From the NCBI GenBank assembly GCA_016707605.1, contig JADJHJ010000003.1:1-64000 (forward strand): 64,000 nucleotides of DNA, in the 5' to 3' direction. Source of the stretch: Candidatus Promineofilum glycogenicum. GTDB lineage: Bacteria; Chloroflexota; Anaerolineae; Promineifilales; Promineifilaceae. The notes under the pieces were generated by a model. The model was not told the origin of the DNA. It was given only the letters and a program-made list of their open reading frames with translations, and did not search any database. Below are positions 8,206 through 16,383 of this stretch, piece after piece. Each line of letters starts with the position of its first letter. The stretch's first letter is position 1. Both the position numbers and the translations under genes were made by a program.

Positions 8206-9309
8206 ATGACTCCAGGTGCAATCGCAATTCGAGCCTTAATCATCGGCTTCATCATCAGCTTTGCCGTCATCACCGGCTTTGCCTATACGACGCTGCTGGA
8301 GCGCAAGGTGCTGGCCCGGCTGCAGCACCGCGTCGGCCCCAACCGCGCCGGCTACATCCCCGTGCCCTGGCGCGGCGGCGAGAAGCGCTTCCTGGGCGGC
8401 TTCATGCAGCCGGCGGCCGACGCCGTGAAGCTGTTCATGAAGGAAGACCCGACGCCGGCCAAGGTGGACAAGATCACCTACAACCTGGCCCCGATGCTGG
8501 CCGTCATCCCGGCCATCCTCATCCTGGCCGTCATTCCCTGGGCGCCGGCCTTCCGCCTTGGCCCGTGGCGCTTCACGCCCTACTTCGCCATCGCGCCGGG
8601 CATCAACGTCGGCGTGCTGTTCATTCTGGCCATCACCTCCATCAGCGTCTACGGCATCATCCTGGCCGGCTGGGCGTCGAACAGCAAGTACGCCATCCTG
8701 GGCGGCATTCGCGCCTCGGCCCAGATGATCAGCTATGAGCTGGCCCTGGGCATCATCGTCCTCATCCCGATCATGATGGCCAACTCGATGAACCTGGGCG
8801 AGATCGTCGAGGCCCAGCGGCCGTTCTGGTTCGCCTTCATCCAGCCATTGGCGGCCATCGTCTTCTTCATCGCCGCCCTGGCCGAACTCCAGCGCGCCCC
8901 GTTCGATTTGCTGGAAGCGGAGCAGGAGCTATCGGCCGGGTTCAACGTCGAGTACGCCGGGATGCGCTTCGGCATGTTCTTCATGGCCGAGTACATGAAG
9001 ATGATCTCGCTGAGCGCCATCTTCGCCACCTTCTTCCTGGGCGGCTATGGCGGGCCGTTCGTGGATCGCTTCCCGTGGCTGGGCTTCATCTACATCATCG
9101 CCAAGATCATTGGCTGCCTGTTCCTGATGATCTGGATTCGGGCGTCGCTGCCGCGCCTACGCTATGACCAGCTCATGGGCTTCGGCTGGAAGGGGCTGCT
9201 GCCCATCGCCGTGCTCAACTTCATCATCACCGCCGTGCTGATCGTCATGGCCGAGGAAGGGACGCTGGCGCCGCTGCTGGAGACGATTCGAGGATTCTTT
9301 ATTGGCTAG
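8206..9309 (+). CDS. nuoH: NADH-quinone oxidoreductase subunit H
   Basis: Membrane subunit forming the quinone tunnel at the arm junction. The 367-residue protein has the conserved LLERKVLARLQHRVGPNRAG segment (about 28-47), the QPAADAVKLFMKED loop, and the acidic PFDLLEAEQELSAGFNVEY stretch characteristic of NuoH/ND1, plus about eight hydrophobic helices. ATG 8206 follows AGGAG. Its TAG stop provides the first G of the next GGTTCCA hairpin. Confidence 0.98.
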   Translation: MTPGAIAIRALIIGFIISFAVITGFAYTTLLERKVLARLQHRVGPNRAGYIPVPWRGGEKRFLGGFMQPAADAVKLFMKEDPTPAKVDKITYNLAPMLAVIPAILILAVIPWAPAFRLGPWRFTPYFAIAPGINVGVLFILAITSISVYGIILAGWASNSKYAILGGIRASAQMISYELALGIIVLIPIMMANSMNLGEIVEAQRPFWFAFIQPLAAIVFFIAALAELQRAPFDLLEAEQELSAGFNVEYAGMRFGMFFMAEYMKMISLSAIFATFFLGGYGGPFVDRFPWLGFIYIIAKIIGCLFLMIWIRASLPRLRYDQLMGFGWKGLLPIAVLNFIITAVLIVMAEEGTLAPLLETIRGFFIG

Positions 9310-9385
9310 GTTCCAGGTTCCAGGTTCCAGGGGTCAGGGGAAGAAACTCTTCCCTGGCCCCTGGAACCTGGAACCTGGCCCCTGG
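9309..9385. repeat. Heptamer hairpin, GGTTCCA family
   Basis: Three GGTTCCA units, GGGGTCA, the centre GGGAAGAAACTCTTCCC, then complementary units. It occupies the nuoH-nuoI gap and begins on the last base of the nuoH TAG. Confidence 0.9.
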
Positions 9386-9404
9386 TCTCTCTGAGGAGAC
9401 ACGC

Positions 9405-9905
9405 ATGATCGGTGAGATTCTCAAAGGCATGGGCACGACGCTGAAGCACATGTTCATGCCGCCGGTGACCATCCAGTACCCGGAGGTCCAGCGGCCGGTG
9501 CGCCAGCGGTTCAAGGGGCGGCACGAGCTGAAGCGCTATGACAACGGGCTGGAGCGCTGCATCGGCTGTTCGCTGTGCGCCGCCGCCTGCCCGGCCGACG
9601 CCATCTTCGTCGAGGCGGCCGAGAACACCAACGAGGAGCGCTACTCGCCCGGCGAGCGCTATGCCCGCGTCTACGAGATCAACATGATGCGCTGCATCTT
9701 CTGCGGCTACTGCGAAGACGCCTGCCCGACGGAGGCCATCGTCCTGGAAGACCGCTACGAGTTGAGCTTCTACGACCGGGCCAGCTCGATCTATACCAAG
9801 GAGATGCTGCTGACGGCCGTGCCGGAGCGCGGCATCGCCACGCCGCAGACGACCGAGCCGGGCACGTTCGACCGGTCGATCCCGGACATGGAAAACCCAA
9901 AGTGA
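9405..9905 (+). CDS. nuoI: NADH-quinone oxidoreductase subunit I
   Basis: Peripheral ferredoxin-like subunit with two 4Fe-4S clusters (N6a and N6b). The 166-residue protein has two complete CxxCxxCxxxCP motifs: C52, C55, C58, C62 and C97, C100, C103, C107. ATG 9405 follows GAGGAG. Its stop overlaps the GTG start of nuoJ (GTGA), which suggests translational coupling. Confidence 0.98.
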   Translation: MIGEILKGMGTTLKHMFMPPVTIQYPEVQRPVRQRFKGRHELKRYDNGLERCIGCSLCAAACPADAIFVEAAENTNEERYSPGERYARVYEINMMRCIFCGYCEDACPTEAIVLEDRYELSFYDRASSIYTKEMLLTAVPERGIATPQTTEPGTFDRSIPDMENPK

Positions 9906-10441
9906 TACATCCCATACCCTTCATCCTCCTGGCCGCCGTGGCCGTGGCCGCGGCGCTGGGGATGTTGTTGAGCCACAACGCCGTCCATTCGGCGCTCTAC
10001 CTGGTGCTCAACTTCATCACCGTGGCCATCTTCTACCTGGCCCTCAATGCGCCGTTCATCGCCATGGTGCAGATCACCGTCTACGCCGGGGCCATCGTCG
10101 TCCTGTTCCTGTTCGTCATCATGCTGCTGGGCGCGGAGCGGCTGCGCAGCGCGGCCGACGACGTGCGCGGGCCGGAGCGCCTCCACCGCTACACGGCCCT
10201 GGCTCTGGCGCTGGTGCTGATCGGCGTCGTCGGCTATCTGCTGTTCCAGGGTGGCCTGGGGGTGGGCGGAACGGCCGCGACGGCCGGGGCGGCGCTCGAC
10301 GCCAGCCCGCAAGCCCTGGGCATGGAGTTGTTCCAGTCCTACGTGTTGCCGTTCCAGGTGACGGGCGTGCTGCTGCTGGCGGCCATCGCCGGCGTCGTCA
10401 TCTTTGGCCACACCAAGAAGCGCGGAGGGGAAAATGCCTAG
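9902..10441 (+). CDS. nuoJ: NADH-quinone oxidoreductase subunit J
   Basis: Membrane subunit J of complex I, 179 residues with five hydrophobic segments and the conserved MVQITVYAGAIVVLFLFVIMLL helix, whose internal pi-bulge region is important for coupling in the family. The start is taken as GTG 9902, overlapping the nuoI stop, because the sequence VIHPIPFILLAAVAV gives the normal N-terminus; the upstream open frame is out-of-frame nuoI. The 3' end overlaps nuoK by 8 bases. Confidence 0.95.
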   Translation: MIHPIPFILLAAVAVAAALGMLLSHNAVHSALYLVLNFITVAIFYLALNAPFIAMVQITVYAGAIVVLFLFVIMLLGAERLRSAADDVRGPERLHRYTALALALVLIGVVGYLLFQGGLGVGGTAATAGAALDASPQALGMELFQSYVLPFQVTGVLLLAAIAGVVIFGHTKKRGGENA

Positions 10442-10745
10442 CGCCGTCACCATTAATTGGTACATCGCCCTCAGCGGCATCCTGTTCGTCATCGGCGCGC
10501 TGGGCGTGCTGCTGCGCCGCAACGCCATCATCCTGTTCATGTCGGTCGAACTGATGCTCAACAGCGCCAACCTGCTCTTCGTCGCCTTCGCCCGCCATCT
10601 GGGCGATCTGGATGGGCAGGTGCTGGTCTTCTTCGTCATCACCGTCGCCGCGGCCGAAGTCGCCGTCGGCCTGGCCCTGATCGTGGCCATCTTCCGCACG
10701 AAGAAGAGCATCAATATTGATGAGATTAACTTGTTAAAGGGATGA
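10434..10745 (+). CDS. nuoK: NADH-quinone oxidoreductase subunit K
   Basis: Small antiporter-like membrane subunit of complex I, 103 residues, three helices. It carries the two conserved membrane glutamates, in SVELMLNSANL (helix 2) and AAAEVAVGLAL (helix 3). ATG 10434 is preceded by GGAGGGG within the nuoJ 3' end. An in-frame ATG at 10404 would add ten residues of nuoJ reading and is rejected. Confidence 0.97.
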   Translation: MPSAVTINWYIALSGILFVIGALGVLLRRNAIILFMSVELMLNSANLLFVAFARHLGDLDGQVLVFFVITVAAAEVAVGLALIVAIFRTKKSINIDEINLLKG

Positions 10746-10750
10746 GAAAA

Positions 10751-10815
10751 CGACGAACGACGAACTACGAATGAAGAGCGCAGGTCGTCGTTCGTAGTTC
10801 GTCGTTCGTAGTTCG
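10751..10815. repeat. Heptamer hairpin, CGACGAA family
   Basis: Tandem CGACGAA/CTACGAA units, a centre TGAAGAGCGCAGG, then complementary TTCGTCG/TTCGTAG units. It fills the nuoK-nuoL gap; its final GTTCGGGAG provides the nuoL ribosome site. Confidence 0.88.
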
Positions 10816-10824
10816 GGAGCATTT

Positions 10825-12459
10825 ATGAATACATTCGGTCTCGCTCCACTCATACTGATTCTGCCGGTGCTGGGCCTGCTGTTCAACGGGCTGTTCGGGC
10901 GGCGGTTTGTGGACGCCAACCGGGCCGGCGGCGAGCGGCTGACCGGCTGGCTGGCCAGCTTCATGACCCTCGGCGCGTTCGCCGTCTCGGTCACGCTGTT
11001 TCTCAGCCTGCTGGCCCACGACTTCCACGCCACCGTCGTGCCGCTGTTCAACTGGATCAACATCCCCAGCGCCGGCTTTCTGGTCAACTGGGCGATGCAG
11101 ATCGACACGCTGTCGGTGACGATGATGCTGGTGGTGACGGGCGTCGGCTCGCTGATCCACATCTACGCCATCGGCTACATGCACGGCGACCCGAACTTCA
11201 GCCGCTTCTTCACCTACCTGAACCTGTTCATCTTTTTCATGCTGATTCTGGTCAGCGGCAGCAGCTACCTGGTGATGTTCGTCGGCTGGGAAGGCGTGGG
11301 CCTGTGCTCCTACCTGCTGATCAGCTTCTGGTGGGACCGGCTGGACAAGAACGGCGTGCCGGCCAACGCCAACGCCGGGCGCAAAGCGATGGTGATGAAC
11401 CGCATCGGCGACTTCGGCGTCATCCTGGCCATGATCCTGCTGTTCTGGACGTTCGGCACGCTGGACTATCAGGGCGTCTTCGCCGGGGCGGTGGAGCTGT
11501 TCGAGGCGGGCCACGTGGTGCAGTTCGGCGGGCTGAGCGTGCCGCTGCCGGCGGTGCTGACGGCGGTGACGGCCCTCTTCCTGCTGGGCGTGGCCGGCAA
11601 GTCGGCCCAGATTCCCCTCTACACCTGGCTGCCCGACGCCATGGCCGGCCCGACGCCCGTCTCGGCCCTCATCCATGCCGCGACGATGGTCACGGCCGGC
11701 GTCTACCTGCTCGTCCGCAGCAACGTCCTCTACGAGATCGTCCGTACCAGCGGCGCGACCATCCTGGGCCTCATCTCCACGCCCGACCTGGTGGCCTGGG
11801 TCGGGGCGCTGACGGCCCTCTTCGCCGGGCTGATCGCCTTCAGCCAGAACGACATCAAGAAGGTGCTGGCCTATTCGACCGTCAGCCAGCTTGGCTTCAT
11901 GGTCGCCGCCGCCGGCTCCGGGGCCTACGTCGCGGCCATGTTCCACCTGGTCACCCACGCCTTCTTCAAGGCGCTGCTGTTCCTCGGCTCCGGCTCGGTC
12001 ATTCATGGGATGGAGCATGGGCATCATCATGTGGCTCATGCACCATGGGGCACAGGGCTTATCCTGGGCCGGGAGCGGCAGGCCGGGCAGGATAAGAATC
12101 CTGTGCCACATTTGGCGGCCGAGAGCGACGCCAATCAGGTGCATGGCAACGCCGACGACGATGGCTTCGACCCGCAGGACATGCGCTACATGGGCGGGCT
12201 GCGCCACCGGATGCCGACGACGTTCATCGTCTACCTGATCGGCTCGCTGGCGCTGGCGGGCATTCTGCCGCTGGCCGGCTTCTGGTCGAAGGACGAGATT
12301 CTGCTCCACGACCAGACCTACGCCCTGCCGATCTTCATCATCCTGGCGTGGCCGCGCTGGGCACGGCCTTCTACGTCGCCCGGCAGCTCATCATGGTCTT
12401 CTTCGGCCGGCCGCGCCACGCGGCGGCCGAGCACGCCGCCGAAAGCCCGCGCATCATGA
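10825..12459 (+). CDS. nuoL: NADH-quinone oxidoreductase subunit L, N-terminal part (frameshifted)
   Basis: First part of the large antiporter-like proton-pumping subunit. The antiporter core is normal, with VGWEGVGLCSYLLI (about 151-164) and KSAQIPLYTWLPDAMAGPTPVSALIHAATMV segments (about 259-289). Two oddities. Residues about 400-448 are an insertion with no NuoL counterpart, read from a palindromic repeat. From about 12346 the frame changes: the true sequence continues in another frame at 12348, and this frame runs on as nonsense to 12459. One missing base in GGCGTGG would explain it. Start ATG 10825 behind GGGAG. Confidence 0.93.
   Translation: MNTFGLAPLILILPVLGLLFNGLFGRRFVDANRAGGERLTGWLASFMTLGAFAVSVTLFLSLLAHDFHATVVPLFNWINIPSAGFLVNWAMQIDTLSVTMMLVVTGVGSLIHIYAIGYMHGDPNFSRFFTYLNLFIFFMLILVSGSSYLVMFVGWEGVGLCSYLLISFWWDRLDKNGVPANANAGRKAMVMNRIGDFGVILAMILLFWTFGTLDYQGVFAGAVELFEAGHVVQFGGLSVPLPAVLTAVTALFLLGVAGKSAQIPLYTWLPDAMAGPTPVSALIHAATMVTAGVYLLVRSNVLYEIVRTSGATILGLISTPDLVAWVGALTALFAGLIAFSQNDIKKVLAYSTVSQLGFMVAAAGSGAYVAAMFHLVTHAFFKALLFLGSGSVIHGMEHGHHHVAHAPWGTGLILGRERQAGQDKNPVPHLAAESDANQVHGNADDDGFDPQDMRYMGGLRHRMPTTFIVYLIGSLALAGILPLAGFWSKDEILLHDQTYALPIFIILAWPRWARPSTSPGSSSWSSSAGRATRRPSTPPKARAS
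12028..12111. repeat. CACAGGATTCTTATCC-type palindrome inserted in nuoL
   Basis: Contains GGGCACAGGGCTTATCCTGGGCC and its inverted partner GGCAGGATAAGAATCCTGTGCCACAT, the same word as at 3479-3583. It lies in the loop between SGSVIHGMEH and QDMRYMGGLR of NuoL and keeps the reading frame. Confidence 0.85.
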
Positions 12460-13133
12460 CCACGCCGCTCATCGTGCTGGCCGCGCTGACCATCTTCGGC
12501 GGGCTGCTCAACCTGCCCTACCTGACCGCGGCCATGGCCGAGGCCAACCACGACCACGCCGCGGGCATCTTCCTGATGCTGGAGCAGTGGCTGGAGCACT
12601 CCATCGCCTCGTTCGAGCTGACCGAAGAGGGCATCCTGTCCATGCCCAAGACGCCGGTCTACCTGTCGCTGCTGGTGGCGGGCATCTCGACGGCGCTGGC
12701 GGTGGGCGGGCTGATTCTGGGCTATCTGGTCTATCGCGGCCGGCCGCGCACCTATCGCGAACCCGACCGCCTGCAGCGCACGCCCATCTGGTGGTGGGCC
12801 GCGCTGCCGCTCAACTCGTTGTACATGAAGGGGTTCGTGCCCCTGTTCAATCGCTTCTCGGTCTGGCTGGCCGACAAGGTGGACTGGGCCTTCTGGCACG
12901 ACTTCGTCCACGACCGGTTGATCCGCGACATCTTTATCACCGGGGCGGAGTTCTCGGCCAACGTGCTCGACGCGCAGGGCGTGGACGGGCTGGTGAATGG
13001 CGCGGGCAAGACGACGCAGCGCCTGGCCCGCGGCCTGCGCCTGACGCAGACCGGCTACGCCCGCACCTACGCCCTGGCCGTGCTGTTGGGCGCGGTGGGG
13101 TTGCTGGTCTACTTCATCTGGATGGCGGGCTAA
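12348..13133 (+). CDS. nuoL: NADH-quinone oxidoreductase subunit L, C-terminal part (frameshifted)
   Basis: Continuation of NuoL in a second frame. It begins VAALGTAFYVARQLIMVFFGRPR, which follows directly on the end of the first part, and includes the long lateral helix and last transmembrane helix (ending LVYFIWMAG). Segments such as WWAALPLNSLYMKGFVPLFN match the NuoL C-terminal region. There is no separate ribosome site, so it is not an independent gene; either an assembly base is missing or the gene is broken. As the rest of the cluster is intact and NuoL is essential for pumping, an error is more likely. Confidence 0.88.
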   Translation: MAALGTAFYVARQLIMVFFGRPRHAAAEHAAESPRIMTTPLIVLAALTIFGGLLNLPYLTAAMAEANHDHAAGIFLMLEQWLEHSIASFELTEEGILSMPKTPVYLSLLVAGISTALAVGGLILGYLVYRGRPRTYREPDRLQRTPIWWWAALPLNSLYMKGFVPLFNRFSVWLADKVDWAFWHDFVHDRLIRDIFITGAEFSANVLDAQGVDGLVNGAGKTTQRLARGLRLTQTGYARTYALAVLLGAVGLLVYFIWMAG

Positions 13134-13137
13134 GAGC

Positions 13138-13176
13138 TCACGCAAAGGCGCAAAGAAGCAAAGGACGCAAAGAAAG
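13138..13176. repeat. Single-arm GCGCAAAG repeat
   Basis: Degenerate CACGCAAAG/GCGCAAAG/GACGCAAAG units between nuoL and nuoM, without the opposite arm. The same word forms both arms of the perfect palindrome at 51716-51791. Confidence 0.75.
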
Positions 13177-13206
13177 TAGAGGAACCCCGCGTTCCCTGGA
13201 GTCATT

Positions 13207-14718
13207 ATGAACTGGTTACTCACGATAGTCACCTTCCTGCCGCTGGTCGGCGTGCTGGCGATTCTGCTGACGAACCCGCCCAAACGCGGCTCGGAGAACC
13301 TCGTCCGGGGTATCGCCGTGGCCACCTCGGTCGTCACCTTCCTGGGAACGCTGCTCATCCTGATGCGCTATGACCCCGCCGTGGCCGGCTTACAGATGAT
13401 CGACCGCTTTGACTGGATTCCCTCATGGGGCATCCAGTACTTTCTGGCGGTGGACGGGCTGAGCATCCTGATGGTGCTGCTGACCTCGTTCATCTCCATG
13501 CTGGCCATCGCCTCGACGTGGAACGCCATCCATACGCAGGTGAAGCAGTTCTACATCTTCATCCTGCTGCTGGAGATGGGTATGATGGGCGTGTTCCTGG
13601 CCCAGGATCTGTTCCTGTTCTACATCTTCTGGGAGTTCACCCTGGTGCCGATGTACTTCCTGATCGGCATCTGGGGCGGGGCGCGGCGGGTCTACGCCTC
13701 GATCAAGTTCTTCCTGTACACGATGGCCGCCTCGCTGCTGATGCTGCTGGCCATCCTCTACATGGGCATCACCAACGGCACGTTCGCCCTGCCCGACCTG
13801 ATCGCCGGGCGGGCGGCCTTCGCCGGGGCACAGAACCTGCTGTTCATCGGCTTCTTCCTGGCCTTCGCCGTGAAGGTTCCCATCTTCCCGTTCCACTCCT
13901 GGCTGCCCGATGCCCACACCGAAGCGCCGACGGCCGGCTCGATCATCCTGGCCGGCGTGCTGCTGAAGATGGGCACCTACGGCCTGATCCGCTTCAACCT
14001 GCCCCTCTTCCCGGAGGCGTCGTACAAGTATGCGCCGTTCATCGCCGTGCTGGCCATCATCGGCATCATCTACGGCGCGGTCGTCTCCTTCGCCCAGAAG
14101 GACGTGAAGAAGCTGGTGGCCTACTCCTCCATCAGCCACCTGGGCTTTGTGACGCTGGGCATCTTCTCGCTCAACGCCGCCGGCATTCAGGGGGCGATCC
14201 TGCAAGGCGTGAACCACGGCCTGAGCACGGGCGCGCTGTTCTTCCTGGTCGGCGTGCTCTATGAGCAGACCCACACCCGCGACATGGCCGCCTATGGCGG
14301 GGTGTGGAAGATCATGCCGGTGTTCAGCGTCCTGTCGCTCATCGTCGTCCTGTCGAGCATGGGCCTGCCGGGGCTGAACGGCTTCGTGGGCGAGTTCACC
14401 ATCCTGCTCGGCTCGATGGGCGCGGAGTCGCTGGCCCCCCGGCCGTGGATCTTCACCGCCTTCGCCACCACCGGCGTCATCCTGGCCGCCGTCTACCTGC
14501 TGTGGATGTTCCAGCGGGTGTTCATGGGGCCGGCCGAGACGCCACAGGTGAAGGGGCTGCGCGAGATGAACCGCGGCGAGTTGGCCATCATGCTCTCCTT
14601 CCTGCTGTTCATCTTCTGGATCGGCATTGCCCCTAGCCTCTACTTCCACCTGATGGATAGTAGCGTCAGTGCGTTGGTGGCGGATATTAGTAACGCGGTT
14701 GTGGCCCTCGGCAGATAG
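13207..14718 (+). CDS. nuoM: NADH-quinone oxidoreductase subunit M
   Basis: Antiporter-like proton-pumping subunit, 503 residues with about 14 helices. Family landmarks are the membrane glutamate region ILLLEMGMMGVFLAQD, the lysine-bearing FAVKVPIFPFHSWLPDAHTEAPTAGSIILAG segment and GVNHGLSTGALFFLVG. ATG 13207 follows TGGAG. The TAG stop joins another GGTTCCA hairpin. In most bacteria nuoN follows directly; here it is 7.8 kb away. Confidence 0.98.
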   Translation: MNWLLTIVTFLPLVGVLAILLTNPPKRGSENLVRGIAVATSVVTFLGTLLILMRYDPAVAGLQMIDRFDWIPSWGIQYFLAVDGLSILMVLLTSFISMLAIASTWNAIHTQVKQFYIFILLLEMGMMGVFLAQDLFLFYIFWEFTLVPMYFLIGIWGGARRVYASIKFFLYTMAASLLMLLAILYMGITNGTFALPDLIAGRAAFAGAQNLLFIGFFLAFAVKVPIFPFHSWLPDAHTEAPTAGSIILAGVLLKMGTYGLIRFNLPLFPEASYKYAPFIAVLAIIGIIYGAVVSFAQKDVKKLVAYSSISHLGFVTLGIFSLNAAGIQGAILQGVNHGLSTGALFFLVGVLYEQTHTRDMAAYGGVWKIMPVFSVLSLIVVLSSMGLPGLNGFVGEFTILLGSMGAESLAPRPWIFTAFATTGVILAAVYLLWMFQRVFMGPAETPQVKGLREMNRGELAIMLSFLLFIFWIGIAPSLYFHLMDSSVSALVADISNAVVALGR

Positions 14719-14791
14719 GTTCCAGGGGCCAGGTTCCAGGGGCCAGGGAAGAGCACTCTTCCCTGGCCCCTGGAACCTGGCCCCTAGCCCC
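14718..14791. repeat. Heptamer hairpin, GGTTCCA family
   Basis: GGTTCCA/GGGGCCA units alternate, with the centre GGGAAGAGCACTCTTCCC and a complementary arm. It begins on the nuoM stop and ends 8 bases before the metallophosphoesterase start. Confidence 0.9.
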
Positions 14792-14798
14792 TAATCCC

Positions 14799-15653
14799 AT
14801 GCCCCCCGTCACCTTCATCCACCTCAGCGACACCCACTTTGGCCCGACGCGGGAGTACTCGCGGCAGGGGCATCGGTCGCTGCCCTACGCGCGGCACGTG
14901 GTGGAGATGATCAACCGGCTGCCGGTGCGGCCCGACTTCGTGATCCACACCGGCGACGTGGCGACGCACCCGACGGAAGAGGCCTACCGGCTGGCGGCCG
15001 AGGTCTTCAGCGCCCTGGACGCGCCCATCTACTACGCCACGGGCAACCACGACACCTCGGCCGACATCCATCGCTACATGCCAATGGGGCCGAAAGAGGA
15101 TTGCCAGCCGGACACGGGCACGCTGTCCTACACCTTCACCGTGCGCGGCCACCGCTTCCTGGTGCTCGACGCCCGCGGCCCGGACGAGATCGACCCGCGC
15201 GGCCTGCTCTCGCCGCAACAACTCGACGTGCTGCGCGCCGAGGCCACGCCCGACGGCCCGCCGCTGACCCTCTTCACCCACTACCCGGCCGTGCGCCTCA
15301 ACTCGCCGTGGATGGATGCCAACATGCTCATCTACAACGGCGAGGAGATGCACCGGGCGCTGTTGCCGGCGCGGGGGCGACTGCGCGGCGTCTTCTTCGG
15401 CCACATCCACAATTCGACCCAGATCATCCGCGACGGCATCTTCTACTGCGCCGTGGCCAGCACCTTCGCCGGCTTCACCACCTGGCCCAGCGAGGAGATG
15501 ATCAGGGCCGACCACGACGCCATGCCGGCCTTCAACTTCGTGCAACTGCTGCCCGACCAGACGATTGTGCAGCAGCGGCCGTTTGCCCGGCTGGCGGGGG
15601 AGGCGACGCGGAAGGCGGGGGAAGGGGATTACTCGCGGAATTTGGAAGATTAG
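14799..15653 (+). CDS. Calcineurin-like metallophosphoesterase (Icc/CpdA-like)
   Basis: Dinuclear-metal phosphoesterase of 284 residues, closest in style to 3',5'-cyclic-nucleotide phosphodiesterases (CpdA/Icc). Metal-site motifs are complete: D11xH13, D53 in HTGDVATH, N83-H84 in GNHD, H161 in LFTHYP and GHIH (H202, H204). The real substrate cannot be told from sequence. ATG 14799 comes 8 bases after a repeat element and has no purine-rich ribosome site. A cyclase-domain gene lies 9 kb away, so a cAMP link is possible but only inference. Confidence 0.9.
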   Translation: MPPVTFIHLSDTHFGPTREYSRQGHRSLPYARHVVEMINRLPVRPDFVIHTGDVATHPTEEAYRLAAEVFSALDAPIYYATGNHDTSADIHRYMPMGPKEDCQPDTGTLSYTFTVRGHRFLVLDARGPDEIDPRGLLSPQQLDVLRAEATPDGPPLTLFTHYPAVRLNSPWMDANMLIYNGEEMHRALLPARGRLRGVFFGHIHNSTQIIRDGIFYCAVASTFAGFTTWPSEEMIRADHDAMPAFNFVQLLPDQTIVQQRPFARLAGEATRKAGEGDYSRNLED

Positions 15654-16383
15654 GCGGGGTCGAGTCTGTCCTATCCATGCTTAATAGGGGTATCCAAAGG
15701 TTACTGTGCCTGATGAGAAACGATCAGCCCGCCACAGGGGGCCTTCGGCCTGGACCTACACCTGGGGCGGAGATCGTGTCGCCAACGCCCGTCATCGCTT
15801 TACGGCTTGTCGCGCGGATCGCTGACTCTACACGGGAGCCGCCCAATCGCGTGGCAGACACGGTGTCTCGTGGCGCGTGCCCGTTTCCTGTCCCGTCGCA
15901 GGGCGCTCGGATCTTGGCGCAAACGGACAGACGGGCGACTGAGCCTCAACAAAGCTCCTCTCCCTCGAAGACAATGCCAACGTCGGCGCCGCTGCCTGGG
16001 GCATGTGTTTGCCCGCAGGAGCTGGAGACCATCGAAGTCACCTAGTTGACCGGATTCCGCGGTCGATGTTGGAAAGGTGTCTGGATGATGGTAGACCGGT
16101 AATCGCTCGCGTTTGGAGGCAATGCTCCTTGGTACAGGCAACTGCGAGAAATTGTGCAAATTGGCTATGATAGGGCCGGCCGGAGCGCCCTACCCATAGG
16201 GCTACCCTGTTTGTGGGACGGGTTCCTTGCGCGTGGGTAGAGTTCGATGAGCCGCGTTACTTGGGCCTGCCGCCTACAGACTTGTAGGAGGCAATGTTCA
16301 TCGGAGGGTGAGAACTGGTCACACATTACGGATTGATCGAGGCCAATCGCAAGCCTGTGCAATCTGCGGTTTCCTCTCTTCTT
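15654..16383. other. 730-base region with no recognisable gene
   Basis: No open frame here has a convincing start, codon pattern or known motif. The sequence is less repetitive and slightly less GC-rich than its surroundings. Two small inverted repeats are visible (GCCTACAGACTTGTAGG near 16270 and CCCTACCCATAGGG near 16190). It could be a decayed gene or a structured RNA; no RNase P, tmRNA or SRP signature was found on either strand. Confidence 0.4.

Noticed and set aside
15101..16045. A long plus-strand frame running from the metallophosphoesterase into the following gap
   Set aside because: It is out of frame with the enzyme motifs, Arg/Pro-rich by composition, and has no ribosome site or recognisable domain.
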